In this document: positions 1 to 7,534 of the stretch, one piece after another | Numbering within the stretch: the first letter of the stretch is position 1 | Layout: every line of letters begins with the position of its first letter | Assembly: GCF_022347685.1 (NCBI RefSeq) | Contig: NZ_JAKRGF010000002.1 | Location: forward strand, 372,001 to 436,000 | Direction: 5' to 3' | Length of the DNA: 64,000 bases | Source of the DNA: Thalassobius sp. Cn5-15 | GTDB lineage: Bacteria; Pseudomonadota; Alphaproteobacteria; Rhodobacterales; Rhodobacteraceae | Position numbers and translations under genes: made by a program | The notes under the pieces: model-generated | Database searches by the model: none | Told to the model about the DNA's origin: nothing | What the model saw: only the letters and a program-made list of their open reading frames with translations

Positions 1-604
1 CAAGGCGCACCGCCAGCCCGGCAAAAATAGTGGCGCTGATGCGGCCCAGCCAGCGGGCAAACAGCGGGCTTTGCATCATCACACGTCCGGCGCTGCCAGC
101 AAATATACCGATCCCACCGTTGATGAGCGCCCCACCTGTGGCCAGCACCGCGCCGAAAATCATAAACTGCGCCAACACCGCGCCGCGCGCCGGATCAACG
201 AATTGCGGCACAAAGGCCAGCACGAACAAGATAAACTTGGGGTTCGTCAGATTCACCATCAGCCCCTCCCGAAACGCCCGCACTGTCGGCGCGGCCACAG
301 CATCTGTGCTGAGGTCGGAAGGGTTCAACGACATCCACGCCACATACAGGAGGTAACACACCCCCAGCCAACGGATCACGTCAAAGGCCACGGGGAACGC
401 CGCGACCAGTGCAGACAGACCCAAACCCGCCAGTGCAGTATGGATCACCCCACCAACTGAGATCCCCAGGCTGGCCGCCACCGCAGGCCGCGCCCCAGAT
501 CGCAATCCCTGCCCAAGGCAGAACAGCATATCCGGTCCAGGGGTAAGGTTCAGCGCCAGCGCTGCAGGAATAAAGGCCAGCAGGGTGACAGGATCAACGA
601 TCAT
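1..604 (-). CDS. LysE/RhtB-family exporter (partial, C-terminus beyond window)
   Basis: Inner-membrane exporter of the LysE/RhtB superfamily, which expels amino acids or related small metabolites; the substrate cannot be told from sequence. The first 201 residues are visible and the rest lies beyond the window edge. The N-terminus carries FIPAALALNLTPGPDM, the family signature, and NLTNPKFILFVLAFVPQF is the second conserved block. Several hydrophobic membrane segments can be followed. The ATG at 604 has AGGTGGG just upstream and lies 7 bases after the stop of the uracil-DNA glycosylase-like gene, so the two are probably co-transcribed. Confidence 0.9.
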   Translation of the reverse strand, partial: MIVDPVTLLAFIPAALALNLTPGPDMLFCLGQGLRSGARPAVAASLGISVGGVIHTALAGLGLSALVAAFPVAFDVIRWLGVCYLLYVAWMSLNPSDLSTDAVAAPTVRAFREGLMVNLTNPKFILFVLAFVPQFVDPARGAVLAQFMIFGAVLATGGALINGGIGIFAGSAGRVMMQSPLFARWLGRISATIFAGLAVRL

Positions 605-611
605 GCCCACC

Positions 612-1415
612 TCAGCCGTTCAGGTAAGCGCGCAGCGCCAAAAGGTCGGTCCAAGTGTCCCGCTTCGCCGCCGGATTGTTCAGCAGGCGCTGTGGTTCCA
701 GCATCGGCAGCGCGGGTATGCCCAGTGCCTCCCCCCATTGGCCGCGCAGACGGGAAATGCCGCGTTTGGCCAGCAGCGCCTGACAGGGCAAATTGCCCAT
801 CAGCACCAGCACATCAGGTTTGGCCAGCTGAATGTGACGTTCAAGAAACGGCTTCATCATCGCAATTTCCGCAGGCGACGCATCCCGGTTCGTCGGCCCA
901 CGCCACGGCAGGACGGTGGTGATATAGACGCCGCTGTCCCGCTCCGGGCTGGTGCGGTCCAGATCAATCGCGGCCAGCATTTTATCGAGCAGCGTACCTT
1001 GGGAGCCAACATAGGGTTTGCCCAAACGGTCCTCTTCGCGGTTCGGCGCTTCGCCCACGATCATCACGCGGGCCCCGGCCAGACCATCCCCGAACACAAG
1101 GCTGCGCGCGCCCTGTTTCAATTCACAATGCGGGAAGGTTTCCAAGGCCGCGCGTAGGCTGGGCAGATCATTGGCGGAGGCGGCGGCCGCGCGCGCCTCT
1201 GCCGGTGGATCAACCTTGGGCTTCGCCACAGGTGCCGGCGCACGGCGTTTGCCGTCAGGCCCAGCTGCGGCGGCAGCGGGTTTGGGTTGCGCCTGTTGCA
1301 GGTCATAGCGATTAATCGGCGCCGCGCAGAGCGTTTCATCAACGCCCAGCTCCAGCTGCCAATCCAACATCGCAAGCGCGACATGATAGTCTAGGGCCGA
1401 TTCCACCTGTTCCAT
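612..1415 (-). CDS. uracil-DNA glycosylase family 4-like protein
   Basis: Predicted DNA-repair glycosylase of the uracil-DNA glycosylase superfamily (family 4 type), 267 residues. Motif 1 region is GEAPNREEDRLGKPYVGSQG at residues 121-140, followed by LLDKMLAAI. The protein is diverged: family 4 enzymes hold a 4Fe-4S cluster with four cysteines, but here only Cys97 of the first pair remains and the later positions read LPWRGPTNRD and EIAMMKPF. The usual motif 2 histidine (HP) appears as EP in MLEPQRLLNNP. Residues 45-80 are a low-complexity Ala/Pro linker. The fold assignment is firm; activity on uracil is uncertain. Confidence 0.85.
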   Translation of the reverse strand: MEQVESALDYHVALAMLDWQLELGVDETLCAAPINRYDLQQAQPKPAAAAAGPDGKRRAPAPVAKPKVDPPAEARAAAASANDLPSLRAALETFPHCELKQGARSLVFGDGLAGARVMIVGEAPNREEDRLGKPYVGSQGTLLDKMLAAIDLDRTSPERDSGVYITTVLPWRGPTNRDASPAEIAMMKPFLERHIQLAKPDVLVLMGNLPCQALLAKRGISRLRGQWGEALGIPALPMLEPQRLLNNPAAKRDTWTDLLALRAYLNG

Positions 1416-1468
1416 AGTCTGAAGTTACCGCGCAGATGCGACAGGTGAAAGGGTGGTTACAAAACGGC

Positions 1469-2074
1469 TCACTTCTGCCCGATACGCGGCTCTTCGCCCT
1501 TGCGCAGGCGGGCGATGTTGGCGCGGTGCGTCCAGAAGATCAAGAGCGTCAGCGCCGCACCCATCACGATCATCTGACCATACCCCAACACCACCATCCA
1601 AAAGGTCGAGATTGCCGCCGCCACCAGTGCAGACAGCGACGAAATCCGCGCAATCACCGCCGTGGCCAGCCATGTCAGACAGGCAGCGACACCAACGGGC
1701 CACGCCAGTGCCAGCAACAAGCCAAGGAAAGTCGCAACCCCCTTGCCGCCCTTGAACTTCAGCCACACGGGGAAGCAATGGCCGAAAAACGCCATCAGAC
1801 CCGCCAGTTGTGCTGCATCCTCACCGGCAAAGGCACGGGCCAGCAGAACCGCAACCGCCGCCTTACCACCGTCAAGGATCAGCGTCAGCGCTGCGGCGAG
1901 TTTGTTGCCGGTGCGCAAAACATTGGTGGCCCCGATATTGCCAGACCCGATGCTGCGCAGATTGCCCAACCCCATCACAGCGGCCAGCACCATGCCAAAG
2001 GGGATCGAGCCCAGCAGGTACCCAATCAAGGCCCAAAGGCCGAGGGTCGTAGGATCAGACAGCAGGTGAGGCAT
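1469..2074 (-). CDS. plsY: glycerol-3-phosphate acyltransferase PlsY
   Basis: Membrane acyltransferase that moves an acyl group from acyl-phosphate to glycerol 3-phosphate, the first step of phospholipid synthesis with PlsX. The 201-residue protein has the PlsY blocks GYLLGSIPFG, GSGNIGATNVLR, LDGGKAA and FKGGKGVAT, and about five membrane segments. The ATG at 2074 shares its A with the TGA stop of the upstream dihydroorotase-like gene (TGATG), and GGAG lies 7 bases before it. A GTG one codon upstream is possible but too close to the GGAG. Translational coupling to the pyrimidine gene is likely. Confidence 0.95.
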   Translation of the reverse strand: MPHLLSDPTTLGLWALIGYLLGSIPFGMVLAAVMGLGNLRSIGSGNIGATNVLRTGNKLAAALTLILDGGKAAVAVLLARAFAGEDAAQLAGLMAFFGHCFPVWLKFKGGKGVATFLGLLLALAWPVGVAACLTWLATAVIARISSLSALVAAAISTFWMVVLGYGQMIVMGAALTLLIFWTHRANIARLRKGEEPRIGQK

Positions 2075-3354
2075 CACAGTTCTCCGAACACGGGGGCGCC
2101 GTTTACATATGTTGCCAGCACTTTGCCCTGCAGGCGCTGACCGTCAAAGGGGGTGTTTTTCGATTTCGAGCGTAGCTTGAACCGGTCCAGCACGAAAGGC
2201 GCATCAGGATCAAACAACACCAGATCCGCCGGTGCGCCCGTGGCCAGACGCCCCGTCGCCAACCCCAGCCGCGCAGCAGGGTTCAACGACATCGCGCGCC
2301 ACAGTTGAGGCATCGTCAGATCCCCCGAATGATAAAGCCGCAGCACCGCCGGCAGGAAGGTTTCAAGGCCCACGGCACCACTTGCCGCCTCTTCAAACGG
2401 CAGGCGTTTGCTTTCTTCATCTTGCGGGGTGTGGAAAGAGGAGATCACATCAATCACCCCCTCGCGCAGCGCCGCAACCAGTGCCAGACGGTCATCCTCG
2501 GCCCGCAGGGGCGGTTTGACCTTGAAGAAGGTGCGGTAGTCCGCGACGTCGAATTCGTTCAGCGTCAGATGGTGGATTGAGGTGCCCGCGGTCACGTCCA
2601 GCCCGTTCGCCTTCGCCCGCTCCAGCGCAGGCAGGGCGCGCGCTGTTGTGATCTGGTCAAAGTGGTACTTGGCGCCGGTCATCTCCAACAGCGCAATATC
2701 GCGATCAATGCCCATGCGTTCGGCCATCGCCGACACGGCAGGCAGACCGCGCAGGGACGCAAACTTGCCCGAGGTGACGGCAGCGCCCTTCGACAGGATC
2801 GGTTCCTGCGGGTGGCCCATGACCAAAGCGTCCAGCGATTTGGCATAGGACAGCGCGCGGGTCAGAACCTTGGTATCGGTGACCACATGATCGCAATCGG
2901 TGAAGGCCACGGCACCTGCGTCCTGCAGAAACCCAATCTCGGTCATCTCACGACCCGCACGGTCCTTGGTCAGCGCAGCCATTGGCACGACATTCACTGG
3001 AGCCGCTTCTTGCGCACGGCGGGTGACGAATTCCAGCGTTTCAGGGTTGTCGATGGTGGGGGTGGTGTCGGGACGGGTGACAATGGTGGTGACCCCGCCC
3101 GCCGCTGCCGCCTGCCCGGCGGTGCCAAAGCTTTCCTTGTGCCGCTCACCCGGCTCGCAGACTTTCACGCCGATATCGACGATGCCGGGGGCCAGATATT
3201 TGCCCTGCCCGTCGATCACCTCTGCGCCCTGGGGCACTGCGACCTCAGCTCCCAGCGCGGTGATGACGCCGTCTGTCACCAAAAGGCTGCCCAGATCAGC
3301 CGTTCCGGCCTCTGGGTTGACGAGGTGCACATTGGTGAACAAGAGCGTGGTCAT
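2074..3354 (-). CDS. pyrC': dihydroorotase homologue lacking catalytic residues (PyrC'-like)
   Basis: 426-residue member of the dihydroorotase/amidohydrolase family, encoded downstream of pyrB with three small genes between. Active dihydroorotases begin the metal site with DxHxHxREPG; here residues 60-69 read DIGVKVCEPG, so both histidines and the arginine are gone. The catalytic Asp of TDHAPH is replaced in SSFHTPQ (residues 305-311, Phe307 at the Asp position). The barrel otherwise looks intact, with RTFFKVKPPLR and the C-terminal KNTPFDGQRLQGKV. In pseudomonads an inactive PyrC' partners PyrB in the aspartate carbamoyltransferase complex; by analogy this protein is probably structural. A true pyrC would then lie elsewhere. 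Confidence 0.85.
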   Translation of the reverse strand: MTTLLFTNVHLVNPEAGTADLGSLLVTDGVITALGAEVAVPQGAEVIDGQGKYLAPGIVDIGVKVCEPGERHKESFGTAGQAAAAGGVTTIVTRPDTTPTIDNPETLEFVTRRAQEAAPVNVVPMAALTKDRAGREMTEIGFLQDAGAVAFTDCDHVVTDTKVLTRALSYAKSLDALVMGHPQEPILSKGAAVTSGKFASLRGLPAVSAMAERMGIDRDIALLEMTGAKYHFDQITTARALPALERAKANGLDVTAGTSIHHLTLNEFDVADYRTFFKVKPPLRAEDDRLALVAALREGVIDVISSFHTPQDEESKRLPFEEAASGAVGLETFLPAVLRLYHSGDLTMPQLWRAMSLNPAARLGLATGRLATGAPADLVLFDPDAPFVLDRFKLRSKSKNTPFDGQRLQGKVLATYVNGAPVFGEL

Positions 3355-3441
3355 GAGCGGTCCTTTGGTCTGTGTTCTTTTTGCTGCGGCCTTGTGGCGC
3401 TGTGTAGGCGTGAACGGCCTGTGTGGAAAGGGCGAAGTGCT

Positions 3442-3897
3442 CTAGCGGTTGCCAGCAATCGCCTGCGCCCGCTCGATGCGGGCAATGGTGTCTTCACGGT
3501 CGGCCTGAAACTTCAGCAAGTGTTTGTCGCCCGCATGGGTGATCACCTGCACCGCAGAGCCGAGCTTGCGAATTTTAGCAATCTCCACCAGACGCATGTG
3601 GCGACCCTGCGGGCCCAGCAAGCGGGTTTCGGTCATGTCCCAGCGCGCCTTTAGCTCATCAGACGCCAGATAAAAGGCACGCACAGCGATGGCCGCCAGA
3701 CCGCCGATGGCGCCGGTCCAGATATGCGGATTGCCAAGGATCATCAGAATCGCCATGCCACAGGCCATTGCGCCCGCTGCCAGCCAGGCATGATCACGCC
3801 AATAGGCCGCACGATCAGGATGGAAACTATGTTGTACGCTCTCACCGTCCTGCAACGGGGTGGTCGGAGTCATTTGCGGCATCAAATCGGAATGCAT
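3442..3897 (-). CDS. conserved membrane protein of unknown function
   Basis: Unrecognised 151-residue membrane protein. After a polar N-terminus of about 38 residues there are two adjacent hydrophobic segments (around residues 38-75), then a soluble tail with RWDMTETRLLGPQGRHMRLVEI and AVQVITHAGDKHLLKF, which resembles a small bacterial PH-like beta domain. The second of two tandem ATGs (3897) is chosen because AGGAGG lies 6 bases before it. It overlaps the stop of the next upstream gene as TGATG, so the genes of the pyrB group are translationally coupled. Confidence 0.7.
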   Translation of the reverse strand: MHSDLMPQMTPTTPLQDGESVQHSFHPDRAAYWRDHAWLAAGAMACGMAILMILGNPHIWTGAIGGLAAIAVRAFYLASDELKARWDMTETRLLGPQGRHMRLVEIAKIRKLGSAVQVITHAGDKHLLKFQADREDTIARIERAQAIAGNR

Positions 3898-4466
3898 CAT
3901 GCACCTCCTGTCAAAGCAGCGTAAATCGCCAAACAGCCAAGCAGCACCATCGCCGCCGTCATCAAATAGACCCAACGCGGTGTTGGCGTGGGAGCTGCGG
4001 GCGCGCTGCCTTGCAGCAGTTCGCCGACAGCGGATTGCGACCGCAATGGGGTAAACTCCAGATCGGGCACCTCTTCGCTCCATGCGCCGATAGGCGTCAC
4101 CGCAGAGACAGGCGACAACGTCACCGACTCACCTTTGAAAACCTGCGGGTAGAGGATCAACACAACGCCCGCCAGCGCCTCAAGGCGGGCGCGGTCAGGT
4201 TCCAGCGCCTCTTCGGGCAGGCCATTGGCCTTGATCAGGTAGTTCATCAGACCAAAATCCGACAGATCGGCCAGATCGAACACCTCAACCCGCGTGGCAT
4301 CAATCGCCTCAACGCCGAAGAGATCGGCCAAATGTCCCTTCGCCAACCCCGGCTCGGCATTGGCCAAAATGGCACCCAGACGGTCCAGTTCTGCCTGATC
4401 TGCGGCCAGCGAAAACAACCGCACACCGCGCGGTTCCTGTGGACGGACCGAGAGCAGTTCAAGCAT
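3897..4466 (-). CDS. hypothetical protein with C-terminal membrane anchor
   Basis: Unrecognised 189-residue protein. Residues 1-160 look soluble and acidic, with no catalytic motif I can name; residues about 163-186 (WVYLMTAAMVLLGCLAIYAALT) include a single C-terminal membrane segment, so the domain probably faces the cytoplasm as a tail-anchored protein. It sits between a 32-residue membrane protein and a two-segment membrane protein in the pyrB transcription unit, and its stop overlaps the next start. Confidence 0.65.
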   Translation of the reverse strand: MLELLSVRPQEPRGVRLFSLAADQAELDRLGAILANAEPGLAKGHLADLFGVEAIDATRVEVFDLADLSDFGLMNYLIKANGLPEEALEPDRARLEALAGVVLILYPQVFKGESVTLSPVSAVTPIGAWSEEVPDLEFTPLRSQSAVGELLQGSAPAAPTPTPRWVYLMTAAMVLLGCLAIYAALTGGA

Positions 4467-4497
4467 CAGCAGCCCCGATATGGTGCAACCGCATCAT

Positions 4498-4596
4498 TCA
4501 GGCGATCCAGACCATCAGCGCGACCAGCGCAAACATCACCAGCAGCGCATAGGTCGCAACCTTACCGGACATGCGGGGATCTTTGGGATCTTCCAT
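4498..4596 (-). CDS. 32-residue single-span membrane protein
   Basis: Very small predicted membrane protein: a charged start MEDPKDPRMSGK followed by one hydrophobic segment (VATYALLVMFALVALMVWI) and stop. The ATG at 4596 lies 5 bases after the pyrB stop (4601) and is preceded by GGAGG in the end of pyrB at workable spacing, so it should be translated from the pyrB mRNA. No family is recognised. The clean ribosome-binding site, correct topology and tight packing argue that it is real. Confidence 0.6.
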   Translation of the reverse strand: MEDPKDPRMSGKVATYALLVMFALVALMVWIA

Positions 4597-4600
4597 CGGC

Positions 4601-5569
4601 TCAGACCTCCACCGCTTGGGTGCCGCGTGCCTCAGCCCGTGCAGTCCGCAGGTTGCGCGCCAGCAGGTCCATTGCCGCCATCCGCACCGCAACGCCCATT
4701 TCCACCTGTTCCTGAATGACGGAACGGTTGATGTCATCTGCGATCGTGCCGTCGATTTCGACGCCACGGTTCATCGGACCGGGATGCATCACGATCGCAT
4801 TATCCTTGGCGTGAGCCAGCTTGGCCGCATCCAGACCGTAGCGGTGGTAGTATTCACGCTCTGACGGGATAAACCCACCATCCATACGCTCCTTCTGCAA
4901 GCGCAGCATCATCACCACATCCACGTCTTTCAGGCCTTCCTCCATATCGTGGTAGACCTCAACGCCAAACTGGTCGATCTGCGATGGCATCAGGGTCGGC
5001 GGACCCACCAAACGCACGCGATTTTCCATCTTGCCCAGCAGGATCAGGTTCGACCGGGCCACGCGGCTGTGGGCAATATCGCCGCAAATCGCGATGTTCA
5101 GGCGGTGCAACCGCCCCTTGGCGCGCCGAATGGTCAGCGCATCCAGAAGCGCCTGCGTCGGGTGTTCGTGTTTGCCATCACCGGCGTTCAGCACCGCGCA
5201 GTTCACCTTCTGCGCCAGAAGGTCCACCGCACCAGAATGCGGATGGCGCACCACCAACAGGTCGGGGTGCATAGCATTAAGCGTCAGCGCGGTATCAATC
5301 AGCGTCTCGCCCTTTTTGATCGACGAGGCCTGCATCGCCATATTCATCACATCCGCGCCCAGACGTTTGCCTGCCAGCTCAAAACTGGCCTGCGTACGGG
5401 TGGAGTTTTCAAAGAACATGTTGATCTGCGTCAGCCCTGCCAGCGCATCAGCGTGTTTCTGGTCCTGACGGTTCAGATCCACATATTGGTCAGCCCGGTC
5501 CAGAATGGCCGTAATCTCCATCGGATGCAGGGGTTCGATCCCCAGAAGGTGCTTCTGCGTGAATGTCAT
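4601..5569 (-). CDS. pyrB: aspartate carbamoyltransferase catalytic subunit
   Basis: Catalytic chain that condenses carbamoyl phosphate with aspartate, the first committed step of pyrimidine synthesis. The 322-residue protein has the carbamoyl-phosphate loop [13 protein letters not shown] (near residue 53), HPTQALLD, and the aspartate-domain MLRLQKERM and [12 protein letters not shown]. No regulatory pyrI is nearby; instead a catalytically dead dihydroorotase homologue lies downstream, as in organisms where ATCase contains PyrC'. The start at 5569 has GGAGAGG 5-8 bases upstream. The leader upstream holds an 8-bp stem and a 16-bp palindrome. Confidence 0.97.
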   Translation of the reverse strand: MTFTQKHLLGIEPLHPMEITAILDRADQYVDLNRQDQKHADALAGLTQINMFFENSTRTQASFELAGKRLGADVMNMAMQASSIKKGETLIDTALTLNAMHPDLLVVRHPHSGAVDLLAQKVNCAVLNAGDGKHEHPTQALLDALTIRRAKGRLHRLNIAICGDIAHSRVARSNLILLGKMENRVRLVGPPTLMPSQIDQFGVEVYHDMEEGLKDVDVVMMLRLQKERMDGGFIPSEREYYHRYGLDAAKLAHAKDNAIVMHPGPMNRGVEIDGTIADDINRSVIQEQVEMGVAVRMAAMDLLARNLRTARAEARGTQAVEV

Positions 5570-5591
5570 GGGCCCTCTCCAATGCGGTGCT

Positions 5592-5631
5592 GCCTGCTTA
5601 TAGAAAGGGCATTGCCACGGGGCAAGCAGGC
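5592..5631 (-). promoter_or_regulatory. stem-loop in the pyrB 5' leader
   Basis: GCCTGCTT at 5592-5599 is the exact reverse complement of AAGCAGGC at 5624-5631. The loop holds a smaller GGC/GCC pairing. If pyrB is transcribed from further upstream, this 8-bp stem folds 22 bases before the start codon. No U-tract follows, so it is not an ordinary terminator. A regulatory role is inference. Confidence 0.4.
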
Positions 5632-5656
5632 GCTACGTCCCATTTGAAATTAAGAA

Positions 5657-5672
5657 GATGCAGCGCTGCATC
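5657..5672. promoter_or_regulatory. 16-bp perfect palindrome upstream of pyrB
   Basis: GATGCAGC followed directly by GCTGCATC makes a perfect 16-base palindrome in the divergent pyrB / YHS-gene region. It is a reasonable shape for a dimeric regulator's operator, but no regulator can be named from sequence. Confidence 0.35.
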
Positions 5673-5922
5673 CATCACACCGCTGGGAGCACGCTGCCGC
5701 CATAACGCCCCACCGTTCACGCGGACCCCGCTAAAACGTTACTGTGTATATACGCACAAGTCTCACGCGTTCACCCACACTCAAATCTTGTTGTTTTGAA
5801 CGTGATCGCAGCAGTGCCCATTTTTTCTACACCACGGCGCGATTACGTCGTTGGAAGAAATTCATCGGCAGGTCTCGGAAATTACGCCGCCCCAGCCAAT
5901 CACAAAGATAAGGACTAACATC

Positions 5923-6399
5923 ATGAACCCGATCAAATCCCTCATCGGCGGCCTGGCCGTAGCTGTTGCACTGACCTCCACCGCTTTCGCGGCTGGCACT
6001 GAAGTAAACGCAACCTCCACCGGCCTGGCACTGCGTGGCTATGACCCTGTTGCCTACTTCACCCTGGGTGAACCGACAGCAGGTTCGCTGGACTTCACCT
6101 CCACCTACGAAGGTGCGACCTACCGCTTCGTTTCCGCTGACCACAAAGCACAATTCGATGCCAGCCCCGAAGCCTTCGCGCCTCAATACGGCGGCTACTG
6201 CGCCTTCGGCACCGCCATGGGCTTCAAGTTCGACGGCGACCCCGAAGTATGGAAAATCGTTGACGGTGAACTGTTCCTGAATCTGTCCAGCGCTGTTCAG
6301 GTCCGTTGGGAAGAAGATCTGACCGGTCTGATTAACACCGCTGACGTCAAGTGGGGCGAAATCGCCGACAAGACTCCGGAAGAGCTGCAGGCACAATAA
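5923..6399 (+). CDS. exported YHS-domain protein
   Basis: 158-residue secreted protein. MNPIKSLIGGLAVAVALTS is a Sec signal peptide with likely cleavage after AFA (about residue 23). The mature part has GYDPVAYFTLG, YRFVSADHKAQFDASPEAFAPQYGGYCAFG, the pattern of the YHS family, often linked to metal or haem handling. The YCAFG cysteine is present. The ATG at 5923 follows AAGGA and places the signal peptide at the N-terminus. It appears monocistronic and ends at a strong terminator. The exact ligand is unknown. Confidence 0.88.
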   Translation: MNPIKSLIGGLAVAVALTSTAFAAGTEVNATSTGLALRGYDPVAYFTLGEPTAGSLDFTSTYEGATYRFVSADHKAQFDASPEAFAPQYGGYCAFGTAMGFKFDGDPEVWKIVDGELFLNLSSAVQVRWEEDLTGLINTADVKWGEIADKTPEELQAQ

Positions 6400-6427
6400 A
6401 CTGTCCTGAACTCTGCATGTGTGGGAA

Positions 6428-6458
6428 GGCGGCCTCTTCGGAGGTCGTCTTTTCTTTT
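6428..6458 (+). terminator. intrinsic terminator of the YHS-domain gene
   Basis: Nine-pair stem (GGCGGCCTC with GAGGTCGTC, two G-U pairs) closed by a TTCG tetraloop and followed by TTTTCTTTT, 28 bases after the YHS gene stop. Confidence 0.9.
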
Positions 6459-6482
6459 GCCCGCTGCCGAACGCCCCAAAGA

Positions 6483-7466
6483 TCAGCGGCCAGCGCGGAT
6501 CGCCTGCGAATAAGACAGGCCCGGATGCAGTGCCTCTGCCCCTGTCGGCAGCAACGCGGCATCATAGCGATCCTGCAACGACCCCTCCCCACCCAGCACG
6601 CCGAGGTTTTCCAGATAGCGTGGCAGACGGCCAGACAGAATCAGGCTGCTGTCAATCGGCAGATCCGATTGCAGATTGCGCGCCAGACCATAGACCACCG
6701 TGGTGCAATTAGCAGAGATTGTATTATAAAACTGCGGCGCCGCCTCTAGATCCTGCGCCAATTCTACGTAGGACATGAACATCTGGCGGCGGTGTTCGGG
6801 CGACAAATCCACAGAGAACATCCGCACATCCTCGCCACGGTGATCAGCGCGCAGCTTGACGATGTCGCGTTCCTTGGCCCCGATCAGCACCAGTTCGAAC
6901 TGACGGAAAAACCCGCCCACCTCGCTGAACACCTCATCCGCTTCACGCCGGATTTCAACCGAAAAGGCGACCTGTTCCCCATCCGTGAAGCCAAAACTAA
7001 CCAGCAAATGCGCAATATCAGGGTTCGACCAGACAGATGTGAACATGTCCACGCTGTCCAACTGCGTCAGATCATAGGTCTGCGACACCCATGCCTCTGT
7101 CGCGGTATCACGATCCTGCCAGTCAAAATCGCGCAGGTTCGACAGGGTGACCTGATCGCCCGCAACCCGCGCCGTCACCCCATGCGCCACATCCGGCGCC
7201 CAAAGACGATCCGCACGCGGCGTGATCGTTTGATACCACCCCAAAACCACCAGCGCAGTGACCGCCAGCAGCGCCCAGCCTAAACGGCGTTTATGAAACT
7301 GCACCCGTAGCGCACCAAGGACGAGCGCCACCAGAAGCGCCAGCGCAAATGTGCGCAGGGCCCCATCCGTGTTGAGCCACAGCGCCGTCGCCGACCAAGC
7401 GGCACCAGCAAGGGTGATGATTGAAAAAAGAACGTGCGGGAGGATACGAAAAAAGCGAGACATCAT
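6483..7466 (-). CDS. DUF4105 (Lnb N-terminal-like) membrane protein
   Basis: 327-residue protein with three N-terminal membrane segments (about residues 8-30, 37-55, 62-80) and a large periplasmic domain of the DUF4105 family, related to the N-terminal domain of Lnb-type apolipoprotein N-acyltransferase and to NlpC/P60-like cysteine enzymes. The likely catalytic pair is visible as HLLVSFGF (His) and SANCTTVVYGL (Cys). Function in this group is not established; envelope lipid or lipoprotein work is a guess. Tandem ATGs at 7466 and 7463 cannot be separated. It converges with the YHS gene. Confidence 0.85.
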   Translation of the reverse strand: MMSRFFRILPHVLFSIITLAGAAWSATALWLNTDGALRTFALALLVALVLGALRVQFHKRRLGWALLAVTALVVLGWYQTITPRADRLWAPDVAHGVTARVAGDQVTLSNLRDFDWQDRDTATEAWVSQTYDLTQLDSVDMFTSVWSNPDIAHLLVSFGFTDGEQVAFSVEIRREADEVFSEVGGFFRQFELVLIGAKERDIVKLRADHRGEDVRMFSVDLSPEHRRQMFMSYVELAQDLEAAPQFYNTISANCTTVVYGLARNLQSDLPIDSSLILSGRLPRYLENLGVLGGEGSLQDRYDAALLPTGAEALHPGLSYSQAIRAGR

Positions 7467-7534
7467 CCCGCTCTCTTACCTGTCTGTCCCCTCAGGGTAA
7501 ATCCATCCCCTGCACTGACGCCACGCCGTTGCGC

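Larger units (their letters stand above)
5570..5922. other. intergenic region between pyrB and the YHS-domain gene
   Basis: Divergent 353-base spacer. It holds the pyrB leader stem-loop and the 16-bp palindrome listed separately, then a more AT-rich stretch (5740-5835) likely to contain the promoters. I see no convincing gene in it. A 24-codon upstream extension of the YHS reading frame (from 5851) lacks a ribosome-binding site and would bury the signal peptide. Confidence 0.6.

Noticed and set aside
1436-2140. Plus-strand frame opposite plsY
   Set aside because: Antisense shadow; plsY motifs are unmistakable on the minus strand.
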